A DNA stretch of 64,000 bases, from NCBI RefSeq assembly GCF_030865425.1, contig NZ_JAVFCB010000003.1:186001-250000 (forward strand). Reading direction: 5' to 3'. Below the pieces are notes generated by a model. It had not been told where the DNA came from, ran no database searches, and was given only the letters and a program-made list of their open reading frames with translations. This document shows, piece by piece, positions 27,241 to 34,994 of the stretch (position 1 is the first letter of the stretch; each line of letters starts with the position of its first letter). Source of the DNA: Microbacterium capsulatum (GTDB lineage Bacteria; Actinomycetota; Actinomycetes; Actinomycetales; Microbacteriaceae). The translations under genes and the position numbers were made by a program.

Positions 27241-28131
27241 TCAGCGCAGCACGCGCGCGGCCTCGGCGCGGACCTCTGCGGCGATCGCGTCGAGCAGCTC
27301 GGAGCGCAGGTTCCACTGCTGCCAGAACAGCGGCGAGGTCGTCACGGTGTCGTCGAGGCGGACCAGGCGTCCGTCCGCGAGGCCCGCCTCGGCGTGCGGC
27401 ACCGGGAGCAGCGCCCAGCCCAAGCCGAGCTCCACGGCGATCGAGAAGTCCGCCGACGCGGGCACGTGGTGCCGCGGCACCGTCCAGGAGTCGACGCCGC
27501 GCTCGCGCAGCCAGTCCTGCTGCATGATGTCGCGGCGGTCGAAGTCGACGAAGGGAGCGCGGGCCAGCGCTGCGGCGGTCACGCCGTCCGGGAAGCACCG
27601 GTGGAACAGGCCGGGTGCCGCCACTGCGACGTAGTCCAGCGCGCCGAGCGCCTCGACCCGGCAGCCGCCGACGGGTTCGGACTCGCTCGTCACGGCCGCC
27701 ATCACGGTCCCCGACTCCAGCAGCCGCGCGGTGAAGTTCTGGTCGTCGCGGTGCAGGTCGAACTCGACGTCGTAGTGTTCGGAGAGCCGGGCGAGCGGCG
27801 GCAGGAACCACGTAGCCATCGAGTCGGCGTTCACGGCGAGCGGGATCCGGATCCGCACCCCCTCACCCTCCCCCGCGAGCCCGAACCCGGCGACCGCGTC
27901 CCGCTCCAGGAGGGCGACCTGGCGGCCGAACCGCGCCACCGCCTCCCCCGCCTCGGTCGCCCGGGCGGGCTTGCTGCGGATGAGCAGGATCCGGCCGAGC
28001 TGCTGCTCGAGCGTCTTGATCCGCTGGCTCACCGCGGAGGGCGTGATCATCAGCCGGCGTGCGGCCGCGTCGAACGTGCCCTCGTCCAGCACGGCTGCGA
28101 CGGTCCGCGCGGAATCCGGATCCACCTTCAC
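27241..28131 (-). CDS. lysG: LysR-family regulator of the amino acid exporter
   Basis: A 296-residue LysR protein of the LysG/ArgP group. The helix-turn-helix spans GTFDAAARRLMITPSAVSQRIKTLEQQLG (residues about 17-45); the effector domain follows. Divergent from lysE with about 70 bases between, the classical arrangement in which LysG with lysine or arginine activates the exporter. I use the GTG at 28131; upstream in-frame ATGs lie in the lysE promoter. Confidence 0.88.
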   Translation of the reverse strand: MKVDPDSARTVAAVLDEGTFDAAARRLMITPSAVSQRIKTLEQQLGRILLIRSKPARATEAGEAVARFGRQVALLERDAVAGFGLAGEGEGVRIRIPLAVNADSMATWFLPPLARLSEHYDVEFDLHRDDQNFTARLLESGTVMAAVTSESEPVGGCRVEALGALDYVAVAAPGLFHRCFPDGVTAAALARAPFVDFDRRDIMQQDWLRERGVDSWTVPRHHVPASADFSIAVELGLGWALLPVPHAEAGLADGRLVRLDDTVTTSPLFWQQWNLRSELLDAIAAEVRAEAARVLR

Positions 28132-28189
28132 ATCAGCGATCCTAATCTCACGTAAGGAATCTTTGCTGGTGCTGAAGATGCAGCATCCG

Positions 28190-28195
28190 TATTCT
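28190..28195 (+). promoter_or_regulatory. -10 box of leaderless lysE
   Basis: TATTCT is followed by six bases and the GTG at 28202. LysG should act just upstream in the 28132-28189 gap. Confidence 0.5.
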
Positions 28196-28201
28196 CGATG
28201 A

Positions 28202-28876
28202 GTGCTCACCCTGCTCGCCGGCCTCGGCCTCATGTTCTCGCTCATCATCGCCGTCGGCGCCCAGAACGTCTTCGTGCTGCGCCAGGGCCTGCGCCGCGAG
28301 CACATCCTCCCGGTCGTGCTGATCTGCGCGGTCTCCGATGCCGTGCTCATCATCGCCGGCACGGCGGGCCTCGGCTACCTCGTGAAGTCGCTCCCGTGGC
28401 TCGTCGTCATCGCGCGCTGGGCGGGGGCGGTCTCGCTCGTGCTCTATGGCGCGCTCGCGGCCCGGCGCGCGTGGAAGTCGGGCGGCGAGGCGCTGGTCGT
28501 CGACCCCGCGGACGACGGATCCGACCCCGCACCGCGCCCTGCGACGTCGCCGGGCGCCGCCGCGACGCTCACCCGTGCACCGCTGGCTCCCGTGATCGTC
28601 GCCACCCTCGCATTCACCTGGCTGAACCCGAACGTGTACCTCGACACGGTCCTGCTGATCGGCTCGATCGCGGCCACCCACGGCGACGAGCGGTGGCTCT
28701 TCGCGGCCGGCGCGATCGTGGCGAGCGTCGTCTGGTTCTTCGCACTCGGCTTCGGCGCCCGCCACCTCGGCCGCTGGCTGCGCACCCCGCGCGCGTGGCG
28801 GATCCTGGACACGATCATCGCCGCGGTGCTGGTCGTGCTGGGCGTCAGCCTCGTCCTGCCCGTGCTGCTGCCCTGA
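28202..28876 (+). CDS. lysE: LysE/ArgO-family basic amino acid exporter
   Basis: A 224-residue inner membrane exporter of lysine and/or arginine. About six transmembrane segments; the N-terminus has FSLIIAVGAQNVFVLRQGLRREH and the second half TLAFTWLNPNVYLDTVLLIG, both diagnostic of the family. Starts with a leaderless GTG. It protects against excess intracellular basic amino acids, for example during peptide use, and is likely switched on by the adjacent LysG. Confidence 0.92.
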   Translation: MLTLLAGLGLMFSLIIAVGAQNVFVLRQGLRREHILPVVLICAVSDAVLIIAGTAGLGYLVKSLPWLVVIARWAGAVSLVLYGALAARRAWKSGGEALVVDPADDGSDPAPRPATSPGAAATLTRAPLAPVIVATLAFTWLNPNVYLDTVLLIGSIAATHGDERWLFAAGAIVASVVWFFALGFGARHLGRWLRTPRAWRILDTIIAAVLVVLGVSLVLPVLLP

Positions 28877-28892
28877 CGGCGCCCGCCCCGAC

Positions 28893-29456
28893 TCACGACC
28901 GGAACAGGCCGACGATCGCGTCGAGGCGCGCCGCCTCCAGAGCGGGATCGAGCCGACCGGATGCCGCGAGCTGGGCGACGCCGTGCAGCAGGCTCCACAG
29001 CAGCTCGGCCCGCACGACGGCGGTCCGCTCATCGCCGCCCTCGGCCGACGCCGCGCACAGGAACGGCCCGAAGGCGTCCCGCAGCGGCGCGGGCGTCTCG
29101 TCGGACGCGAAGACGATGCGGGTACGCGCCTCGAACATCGCCTCGTACAGGGCGGGGCGGCTGCGGGCGAAGGCGAGGTAGGCGCGGACGAGGTGCGCGA
29201 GCGGATCCGCGCCGCTCGGATCCTCGAGCTCGGCACCCATCGCCGCGAACCCCTCGATCATGACCTGCTCGACGATCTCGTCCCGTCCGCGGGGGAAGCA
29301 GCGGTACAGGATCGGCTGGCTGAAGCCGATCTCCGCCGCGAGCCGGCGCACCGTCACGGCGGGCCAGCCCTCGGACTCCGCGACGCGGCGCGCGGCCGCG
29401 ACGATCGCGCCGGAGCGGTCGCGGGAGTCGGTTCGCGGAGGCGTTGACGGGCTCAT
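28893..29456 (-). CDS. TetR-family repressor
   Basis: A 187-residue TetR protein with helix-turn-helix VTVRRLAAEIGFSQPILYRCFPRGRDE (residues about 39-65). Divergent from a DUF1772 membrane protein gene; two identical palindromes fill the space between them. It most likely represses both genes. Confidence 0.87.
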   Translation of the reverse strand: MSPSTPPRTDSRDRSGAIVAAARRVAESEGWPAVTVRRLAAEIGFSQPILYRCFPRGRDEIVEQVMIEGFAAMGAELEDPSGADPLAHLVRAYLAFARSRPALYEAMFEARTRIVFASDETPAPLRDAFGPFLCAASAEGGDERTAVVRAELLWSLLHGVAQLAASGRLDPALEAARLDAIVGLFRS

Positions 29457-29464
29457 GCTCCGAT

Positions 29465-29495
29465 GTTAGCATCGCTAACTGTTAGCACCGCTAAC
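29465..29495. promoter_or_regulatory. Double palindromic TetR operator
   Basis: GTTAGCATCGCTAAC (29465-29479) and GTTAGCACCGCTAAC (29481-29495) are two copies of the inverted repeat GTTAGC-N3-GCTAAC, one base apart, midway between the divergent starts at 29456 and 29510. Such paired sites suit two repressor dimers. Confidence 0.85.
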
Positions 29496-29509
29496 CGAAG
29501 GGAGAAGCC

Positions 29510-29983
29510 ATGTCCATCGCCATCATCGCCGCCGCCATCGGCGCGATCGCCGCCATCGCCGTCATCTTCGGCACCGACGTGGTCACCGCCGTGGTGCTGC
29601 GCGCGGTCTACGCCGAGGTCGACGAGCGCACCCTCGTGCAGGTGGTCGGCCGCGGCCACTACTACGGCGACCGCCGCCTGCCGATCGTCGGCATCGCCGG
29701 GGTCGTGCTCACTGCGGCGACCGCCGCGCTCTCCGCCTTCTGGGGAAGCGCCGCCGCCACCGTGCTCGCCGTCGCCGCCCTCGCCGCTCTGCTCGCCTGG
29801 CTGGTCCTGTTCGGCCGCATCTCGAAGCCGATCAACACGACGCTCACCGCGGCCGCACTGGCCGGCACCGTGCCCGGCGACGCGCGGGCGCTGCAGGATC
29901 GGTGGGAGTCGATCCTCCCGGCGCGTGCGACGCTGCAGGGCCTGGCGCTCGTGCTGCTCTGCGTCGCCCTGGTCGTGCGCTGA
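29510..29983 (+). CDS. DUF1772-like small membrane protein
   Basis: A 157-residue protein with four hydrophobic segments (about 2-24, 62-78, 82-101 and 140-157), like the DUF1772 (anthrone oxygenase-like) family. A GGGAG ribosome binding site precedes the ATG. It lies beside a divergent TetR gene and its operators, the usual context of small substrate-induced membrane proteins. Function unknown. Confidence 0.7.
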   Translation: MSIAIIAAAIGAIAAIAVIFGTDVVTAVVLRAVYAEVDERTLVQVVGRGHYYGDRRLPIVGIAGVVLTAATAALSAFWGSAAATVLAVAALAALLAWLVLFGRISKPINTTLTAAALAGTVPGDARALQDRWESILPARATLQGLALVLLCVALVVR

Positions 29984-30011
29984 TCGCGGCCCGTGAGACC
30001 GAGGACGCGGA

Positions 30012-30371
30012 TCAGAGCCCGTCGATCTCCGCGAGCCGGAACGCGACGAGGTCGCGGATGAGATCCTCCGGGATCGCCGACCCGAGGGCGAAGCGGATCG
30101 CCCCCGTGCTCGACTCCGCGCCGTCGACGGTCTCGGCTCGGGCGGCCACGGCGGCGACCGCCGCGGCGCTGAACGGGTACACGCCGATGTGCTTCGCTGC
30201 GCGGATCGCCGAGATCAGCGCCTTTCCCCCGTGCTTCAGCGCCGGCATGCGGTAGCTGATCCCCTGCTCCGCGTCGGGCGCGAGTTCCTGCGCGATCGCG
30301 TAGATCCTCGCGAGCGCCGCGCGATCCGCGGCGTTCTCGACGCCCGCGAGATAGTCGTCCACCGCACCCAT
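30012..30371 (-). CDS. DUF1801 (YdhG-like) protein
   Basis: A 119-residue protein of the DUF1801 family, with the family signature ISYRMPALKHGGKALISAIRAAKHIGVYPF. The ATG is six bases after CAGGAT on the minus strand (30378-30383), a leaderless start. Members are small single-domain proteins sometimes linked to iron handling; a function cannot be given. Confidence 0.82.
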   Translation of the reverse strand: MGAVDDYLAGVENAADRAALARIYAIAQELAPDAEQGISYRMPALKHGGKALISAIRAAKHIGVYPFSAAAVAAVAARAETVDGAESSTGAIRFALGSAIPEDLIRDLVAFRLAEIDGL

Positions 30372-30445
30372 GCGCCCATCCTGACACGCCGTGATCGGCG
30401 GGAGCTCGGAACGACCGACGACCGGACCGACGGATCCGGGAACGA

Positions 30446-30480
30446 CGAAGGCCCCCACCCGGGCGGGTGAGGGCCTTCGA
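30446..30480 (-). terminator. Terminator of the rplK-rplA operon
   Basis: GAAGGCCCCCACCC and GGGTGAGGGCCTTC form a 14-base stem with one mismatch, 14 bases after the rplA stop. Confidence 0.8.
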
Positions 30481-30492
30481 TCGGAGTCAGGC

Positions 30493-31182
30493 TCAGATGG
30501 CGTTGACGTCCAGCGGGATGCCGGGGCCGAACGTGGTCGACACGGCGCCCTTCTGGATGTAGCGGCCCTTCGAGCTGGACGGCTTGAGGCGGACGATCTC
30601 CTCGAGCGCGGCCTTCATGTTCTCGTCGAGCTGCTCGGCCGAGAACGACGCCTTGCCGACGACGAAGTGCACGTTGGCGTGCTTGTCGACGCGGAACTCG
30701 ATCTTGCCGCCCTTGATCTCCTCGACGGCCTTGGCCGTGTTCGGGGTCACGGTGCCGGTCTTCGGGTTCGGCATCAGGCCACGGGGGCCGAGCACCTTGC
30801 CGAGACGACCGACCTGGCCCATGAGCTCCGGGGTGGCGACGGCCGCGTCGAACGCGGTCCAGCCGCCGGCGACCTTCTCGATGAGCTCGGCGCCGCCGAC
30901 CTCATCGGCGCCGGCCGCGATCGCGGCCTCGGCCGCGGGGCCGGTGGCGAAGACGATGACGCGGGCGGTCTTGCCGGTGCCGTGCGGGAGGATGACGGTG
31001 CCGCGCACCATCTGGTCCGCCTTGCGCGGGTCGACGGAGAGCTTCAGCGCGACCTCGACGGTGGAGTCGAACTTCGCGGAGCCGGTCTCCTTCGCCAGGG
31101 CGACGGCCTCGGTCGGGGTGTAGTAGCGGTCCGCCTCGATCTTCGCGGCGGCAGCGTTGTAAGCCTTGGACTTGGTAGCCAT
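30493..31182 (-). CDS. rplA: 50S ribosomal protein L1
   Basis: A 229-residue ribosomal protein with normal length and ends ([20 protein letters not shown] to [15 protein letters not shown]). It carries the family signature [12 protein letters not shown]. It is 11 bases after rplK. In other bacteria L1 binds its own mRNA near the L11 start; a matching structure was not examined in detail. Confidence 0.98.
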   Translation of the reverse strand: MATKSKAYNAAAAKIEADRYYTPTEAVALAKETGSAKFDSTVEVALKLSVDPRKADQMVRGTVILPHGTGKTARVIVFATGPAAEAAIAAGADEVGGAELIEKVAGGWTAFDAAVATPELMGQVGRLGKVLGPRGLMPNPKTGTVTPNTAKAVEEIKGGKIEFRVDKHANVHFVVGKASFSAEQLDENMKAALEEIVRLKPSSSKGRYIQKGAVSTTFGPGIPLDVNAI

Positions 31183-31193
31183 TGTTATCTCCC

Positions 31194-31625
31194 TCAGCCC
31201 TCGACCGTGATGCCCATGGAACGGGCGGTGCCGGCGATGATCTTGGACGCGGCGTCGATGTCGTTCGCGTTCAGGTCGGACTGCTTCTGCTCGGCGATCT
31301 GACGGACCTGCTCGGCCGTGATCTTCGCGACCTTGACGGTGTGCGGAGTGGCGGAGCCCTTCTGCACGCCCGCAGCCTTCTTGATCAGCTCGGCGGCCGG
31401 CGGGGTCTTCAGGATGAACGTGAAGCTGCGGTCCTCGTAGACGGTGATCTCGACGGGGATGACGTTGCCGCGCTGCGACTCGGTCGCCGCGTTGTACGCC
31501 TTGCAGAACTCCATGATGTTGACGCCGTGCTGACCGAGCGCGGGGCCGATCGGCGGAGCCGGGTTGGCGGCGCCGGCGTTGATCTGGAGCTTGATCAGGC
31601 CGGTCACCTTCTTCTTCGGTGCCAT
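31194..31625 (-). CDS. rplK: 50S ribosomal protein L11
   Basis: A 143-residue ribosomal protein starting [48 protein letters not shown] family sequence and ending [10 protein letters not shown]. It binds the GTPase centre of 23S rRNA and is needed for RelA activation. The ATG at 31625 follows an AGGAA-type site; the -10 box is at 31735-31740. Confidence 0.98.
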
Positions 31626-31734
31626 GGTGATTCCTTTCTCGAGTGGACGCCGAGGCATCCCTCTCCCGCGGATCCGGCATCTCCGGAGCGCGGTGCTGTT
31701 CGCGCGCACGCCGAAGCGGCGCACAAACCATAGG

Positions 31735-31740
31735 AGTCTA
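31735..31740 (-). promoter_or_regulatory. -10 box of rplK-rplA
   Basis: TAGACT on the minus strand, about 110 bases before rplK, within the 311-base gap between rplK and nusG. It would give an untranslated leader of about 100 bases. Confidence 0.4.
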
Positions 31741-31810
31741 CCGGATCCCGGGCTCCTCCGCTTACCAGTCCGATCCCCCGCCCCTGCACGCGAGAAACCA
31801 CTTCCCGGAT

Positions 31811-31856
31811 GAGACATCACACCAGGCGTGGTGTCTCACGCGGAAAGTGATGTCTC
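31811..31856. repeat. Inverted and direct GTGRTGTCTC repeats
   Basis: GAGACATCAC (31811-31820), GTGGTGTCTC (31828-31837) and GTGATGTCTC (31847-31856) make a short hairpin plus an extra copy, in the gap between nusG and rplK. Flanking bases CGCGAGAAACCACTT at 31789 extend the symmetry. Confidence 0.6.
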
Positions 31857-31876
31857 GCGTACAGAGACGACGAGAA

Positions 31877-31902
31877 CGGCCGCCCCTCTTCAGGGACGGC
31901 CG
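31877..31902 (-). terminator. Hairpin after nusG
   Basis: CGGCCGCCCCT and AGGGACGGCCG pair with one mismatch around a four-base loop, 35 bases beyond the nusG stop. Probable terminator or attenuator before the rplK promoter. Confidence 0.6.
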
Positions 31903-31936
31903 CTCTTCGGTACGTCGACAGGCTCAGTGAGCGGGA

Positions 31937-32938
31937 TCAGATCATCTTGGTGACCTGGTCGAACGACAGCTCGACCGGGGTCTCGCGCTCGAAGAGCGAG
32001 ACCAGGACCGTGAGCTTGCCGCTCTCCGGCTTGATCTCGGAGATCGAGCCGGGCAGGCCCGCGAACGAGCCCTCCTTGATCGTGATGGTCTCGCCGATCT
32101 CGAAGTCGACCTCGGCCGCGACCGGACGGGCCACGGCGGTGCCACCCTTGGCCGTGACGGCCTTGGCGGTCGGGACGTCCTTGACCTCGACGAGGGACTT
32201 CAGCATGTTGAAGGCCTCTTCGAAACGGAGCGGGGTCGGGTTGTGCGCGTTGCCGACGAAGCCGGTGACGCCCGGGGTGTGCCGGACGACGGACCAGGTG
32301 TCCTCGTTGAGCTCCATGCGCACGAGCACGTAGCCGGGGATCCGGACGCGCGTGACCATCTTGCGCTGGCCGTTCTTGATCTCGACGACGTCCTCCATCG
32401 GGACCTCGATCTGGTAGATGTCGTCCTCGACCTCGAGCGTGGACTTGCGCTGCTCGATGTTGGCCTTCACCTTGCGCTCGAAGCCGGCGTAGGAGTGGAT
32501 GACGTACCACTTGCCCGGGAGCATGCGGAGGTCCAGGCGGAAGGCCTCGTACGGGTCCTCCTCGGTCTCCTCCGCGTCGTCGTCGCCGTTCAGGTCGGGG
32601 CCGTCGTACGGGCTCACCTCGCCGGCCGCGGCGGCCTCGAGGTCGGCGACCTCCTCGGCCACGGACTCGTTGAGGACCTCGGCGGCCGCCTCGGACTCGG
32701 CTGCCTGGTCCAGGTTGAGAGCGTCGTTCACGATCGCGTCTGCCTCCGGGTCGTCGTCGATGTCGATGTCTTCCTCGTCGAACTCCTCGTCGCCCTCGAT
32801 GTGCAGCGCGATGTGCTCGGCAGCGGTCGAGGAGCGCTCCTGGCGGGAGAGCTCCTCACCCTCCTGGGCCTCGTCTTCCTCGCTCGACTGCTCGGCGGCG
32901 GTCGCCCAGTCGGCGTCGTCGGAGTAACGTTCGGACAC
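31937..32938 (-). CDS. nusG: Transcription antitermination factor NusG
   Basis: A 333-residue NusG. Residues about 1-140 are strongly acidic and probably disordered, a feature of actinobacterial NusG. The NGN domain begins GKWYVIHSYAGFERKVKANIEQR, followed by MEDVVEIKNGQRKMVTRVRIPGYVLV-type sequence. The C-terminal KOW domain is EGSFAGLPGSISEIKPESGKL. It couples RNA polymerase with ribosome or Rho. Between secE and rplK, the standard place. Confidence 0.96.
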   Translation of the reverse strand: MSERYSDDADWATAAEQSSEEDEAQEGEELSRQERSSTAAEHIALHIEGDEEFDEEDIDIDDDPEADAIVNDALNLDQAAESEAAAEVLNESVAEEVADLEAAAAGEVSPYDGPDLNGDDDAEETEEDPYEAFRLDLRMLPGKWYVIHSYAGFERKVKANIEQRKSTLEVEDDIYQIEVPMEDVVEIKNGQRKMVTRVRIPGYVLVRMELNEDTWSVVRHTPGVTGFVGNAHNPTPLRFEEAFNMLKSLVEVKDVPTAKAVTAKGGTAVARPVAAEVDFEIGETITIKEGSFAGLPGSISEIKPESGKLTVLVSLFERETPVELSFDQVTKMI

Positions 32939-32993
32939 TTGCTCTTCTCTCCTTCAGGTTCGACCCCGGGTCAATCGACTCGAGGTCGCGGGA

Positions 32994-33269
32994 TCACGCG
33001 GTTTTCCCGGGAACCCCGAAGACTTGCGTCGTCAGCCACGAGAAGGCCATGTCGAGCCCGTACACGAGGGCCATCATGACGATGACGAACCCGAGGACGA
33101 CCAGGGTGTACTTGACGAGTTCTTTGCGCGTCGGGGTGACGACCTTGCGGAGTTCCGCGATCACCTGGCGGAAGAACAGCGCGATGCGTCCGAAGAAGCC
33201 GAGCTTCTTGTCGCGGCCCGCGCCGCCGTTCGCCGTGGAGACCACAGCGCCCGATGCGTCCTGAACCAT
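32994..33269 (-). CDS. secE: Preprotein translocase subunit SecE
   Basis: A 91-residue SecE with one C-terminal transmembrane helix (LVVLGFVIVMMALVYGLDMAF) preceded by the conserved amphipathic segment VIAELRKVVTPTRKELVKYT. The tRNA-Trp gene upstream and nusG downstream confirm the assignment. Confidence 0.96.
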   Translation of the reverse strand: MVQDASGAVVSTANGGAGRDKKLGFFGRIALFFRQVIAELRKVVTPTRKELVKYTLVVLGFVIVMMALVYGLDMAFSWLTTQVFGVPGKTA

Positions 33270-33309
33270 TCGTGAAGTACCTTTCGTGTGCCAGCTGTGA
33301 GCTGACGCG

Positions 33310-33382
<73 letters not shown>

Positions 33383-33502
33383 AGAGGTCTTCAGACCTCT
33401 GCCCGCATCCTCTTCCGTACTCGGGAGACCCGAGGCACGGCGAAAGAATGCAGACAACAACTGCTCGTCCAGTGTACGGCATCCGCGGACCCCCACCGAA
33501 CC

Positions 33503-33543
33503 GGGCCGGGATCCCGGGCGCGCCCGCCCAGGGATCCCGGCCC
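33503..33543 (-). terminator. Terminator of the catabolic cluster
   Basis: GGGCCGGGATCCC and GGGATCCCGGCCC make a perfect 13-bp stem with a 15-base loop, 62 bases after the last gene of the cluster. Confidence 0.65.
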
Positions 33544-33604
33544 TCGTCCGCACGCCCCCTCCGTGCCGTTGGACGCGACGATCAGGCTTGCGCCGAGGGG
33601 ATCG

Positions 33605-34894
33605 TCACGCCACTGCCCGGGCGAGTTCCACCGTCTCCCGGCACAGCGTCTCAGCCTGCTCCGGCGTCAGCCAGCGCGGGTACTCCGTGAGCTCGTCGAT
33701 CGCGTCGTTGAGCGCCTTGTACACGGCCTCGACCTCGGTCTCGTCGATCTCCAGGCCGAGGTTGGCCGCCAGCTGGCGCACCATGGCGCGCGTGCTGAGC
33801 CGGTCCCACACCCAGCGGATGTCCGCACCGACGACGTCGGCGTGGACGCAACCGGAGATCGGCGGGAAGGTCCGCACGCCGTCGCGCAGCGAGCTCAGGA
33901 CGTCGGCCGTCGTGCTCTTCAGGTAGGCGTACTCCCCCGTGACCGGCTTGAGCGCCGGATTCGGAAGCCCCGTCTCGCGGTACACCAGGTCGGAGAGCGC
34001 CTGCAGGCCCTCCAGTTTGATGCCGGTGTCGACGCCGTAGAGGACCTCGAGGCTCGTGGCGACCTCCTCCAGCGGCGGGAAGCCGCAGCGGTAGGAGACG
34101 CCGTTCACCGAGACGTCGGGGCCGGCGCCGGCGGCGGCCGCGGCGATCGCGGCGGCCGTGCCGAGACCGAAGTCGTCGTGCACGTGCATGGTCAGCGGCA
34201 CCGGCGTGGTGAGCCGGGACCGGAAGCGGCGGATGAACACCCGCATGGCCTCCGGGCTGAGGCTGCTCGTCGAGTCCATCAGGTCGATCCGCTTGGCGCC
34301 CAGCGCCACGGCCTCGTTCGCCGCCCGCATCATCTTCTCGAAGTCGCGCCGGCCCGCCTGAGCGAGCGTGAGGGTCCACTCCAGCCCGTTCGAGGTGGCG
34401 TACTCGGTCACCTCGGCGAGCTGGGCGAACTGCCGGGCCTCCGCCTCGGGCGAGGCGGCCTCGACGATCCCGGGGCCGATGACCTTCGCCCCGAGGGAGA
34501 GCAGCAGGTCGACGGTCGAGCGCGGGTCGATCTTCGGGGTGCCCTCGCCGTTGCCGAGCAGGGTGTCGGCGTAGACGTTGCAGGTGAAGCCGAAGCCCCC
34601 GGCGAGGATCTCGCGCACCAGCGCGAGCTCCCGGGCGTTGGGCTCGTCGTCGCCCCACCAGTCCAGGTTGAGGCTCTCGTCCTTGATGCCGATGTCGTCG
34701 AGCGCCTGCGCGATCCGCAGATAGCCGTCCATCGTCGTCCGGGTGCCGGCGGTGTAGTTCGTCTTGCGCAGGGTGCTGTCGATCAGGCCCAGCGGGCGGG
34801 GGAAGTCGAAGTCGCGGGTGACCTCCTCGTCGAAGTTGACCGGGCTGACCCAGTGGCTCCCCTCGACACGGAACTCGCGGTGGGGGTTGATCAT
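33605..34894 (-). CDS. DRE-TIM metallolyase-like protein (HMGL/isopropylmalate synthase superfamily)
   Basis: A 429-residue TIM barrel of the HMG-CoA lyase, isopropylmalate and homocitrate synthase superfamily. The first strand reads GLIDSTLRKTNYTAGTR, keeping the Asp and Arg of the DxTLRDGEQ motif but lacking the following D-G-x-Q. The second metal motif MHVHDDFGLG is intact, as is NGVSYRCGFPPLEEV near the C-terminal part of the barrel. No LeuA regulatory domain is visible. It may make or cleave a C-C bond in a 2-oxo acid or acyl-CoA, but the changed motif argues against simple LeuA function. Last gene of the cluster with the peptide-type importer. Confidence 0.75.
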   Translation of the reverse strand: MINPHREFRVEGSHWVSPVNFDEEVTRDFDFPRPLGLIDSTLRKTNYTAGTRTTMDGYLRIAQALDDIGIKDESLNLDWWGDDEPNARELALVREILAGGFGFTCNVYADTLLGNGEGTPKIDPRSTVDLLLSLGAKVIGPGIVEAASPEAEARQFAQLAEVTEYATSNGLEWTLTLAQAGRRDFEKMMRAANEAVALGAKRIDLMDSTSSLSPEAMRVFIRRFRSRLTTPVPLTMHVHDDFGLGTAAAIAAAAAGAGPDVSVNGVSYRCGFPPLEEVATSLEVLYGVDTGIKLEGLQALSDLVYRETGLPNPALKPVTGEYAYLKSTTADVLSSLRDGVRTFPPISGCVHADVVGADIRWVWDRLSTRAMVRQLAANLGLEIDETEVEAVYKALNDAIDELTEYPRWLTPEQAETLCRETVELARAVA

Positions 34895-34929
34895 GTCTCG
34901 TCCTTCGTCATGTGTGTCCGTCCTCTCGG

Positions 34930-34972
34930 CATCGGTCCGGTGCGCACCTCTCCGATGCGCACCGGACCGATG
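34930..34972. repeat. Perfect 17-bp hairpin between two cluster genes
   Basis: CATCGGTCCGGTGCGCA (34930-34946) and its exact complement (34956-34972) with a 9-base loop, in the 100-base gap between the TIM-barrel and DRE-TIM genes. No T-run follows, so it may stabilise or process mRNA rather than end it. Confidence 0.8.
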
Positions 34973-34994
34973 TCCTCATGTTCTCGTACGCGGC

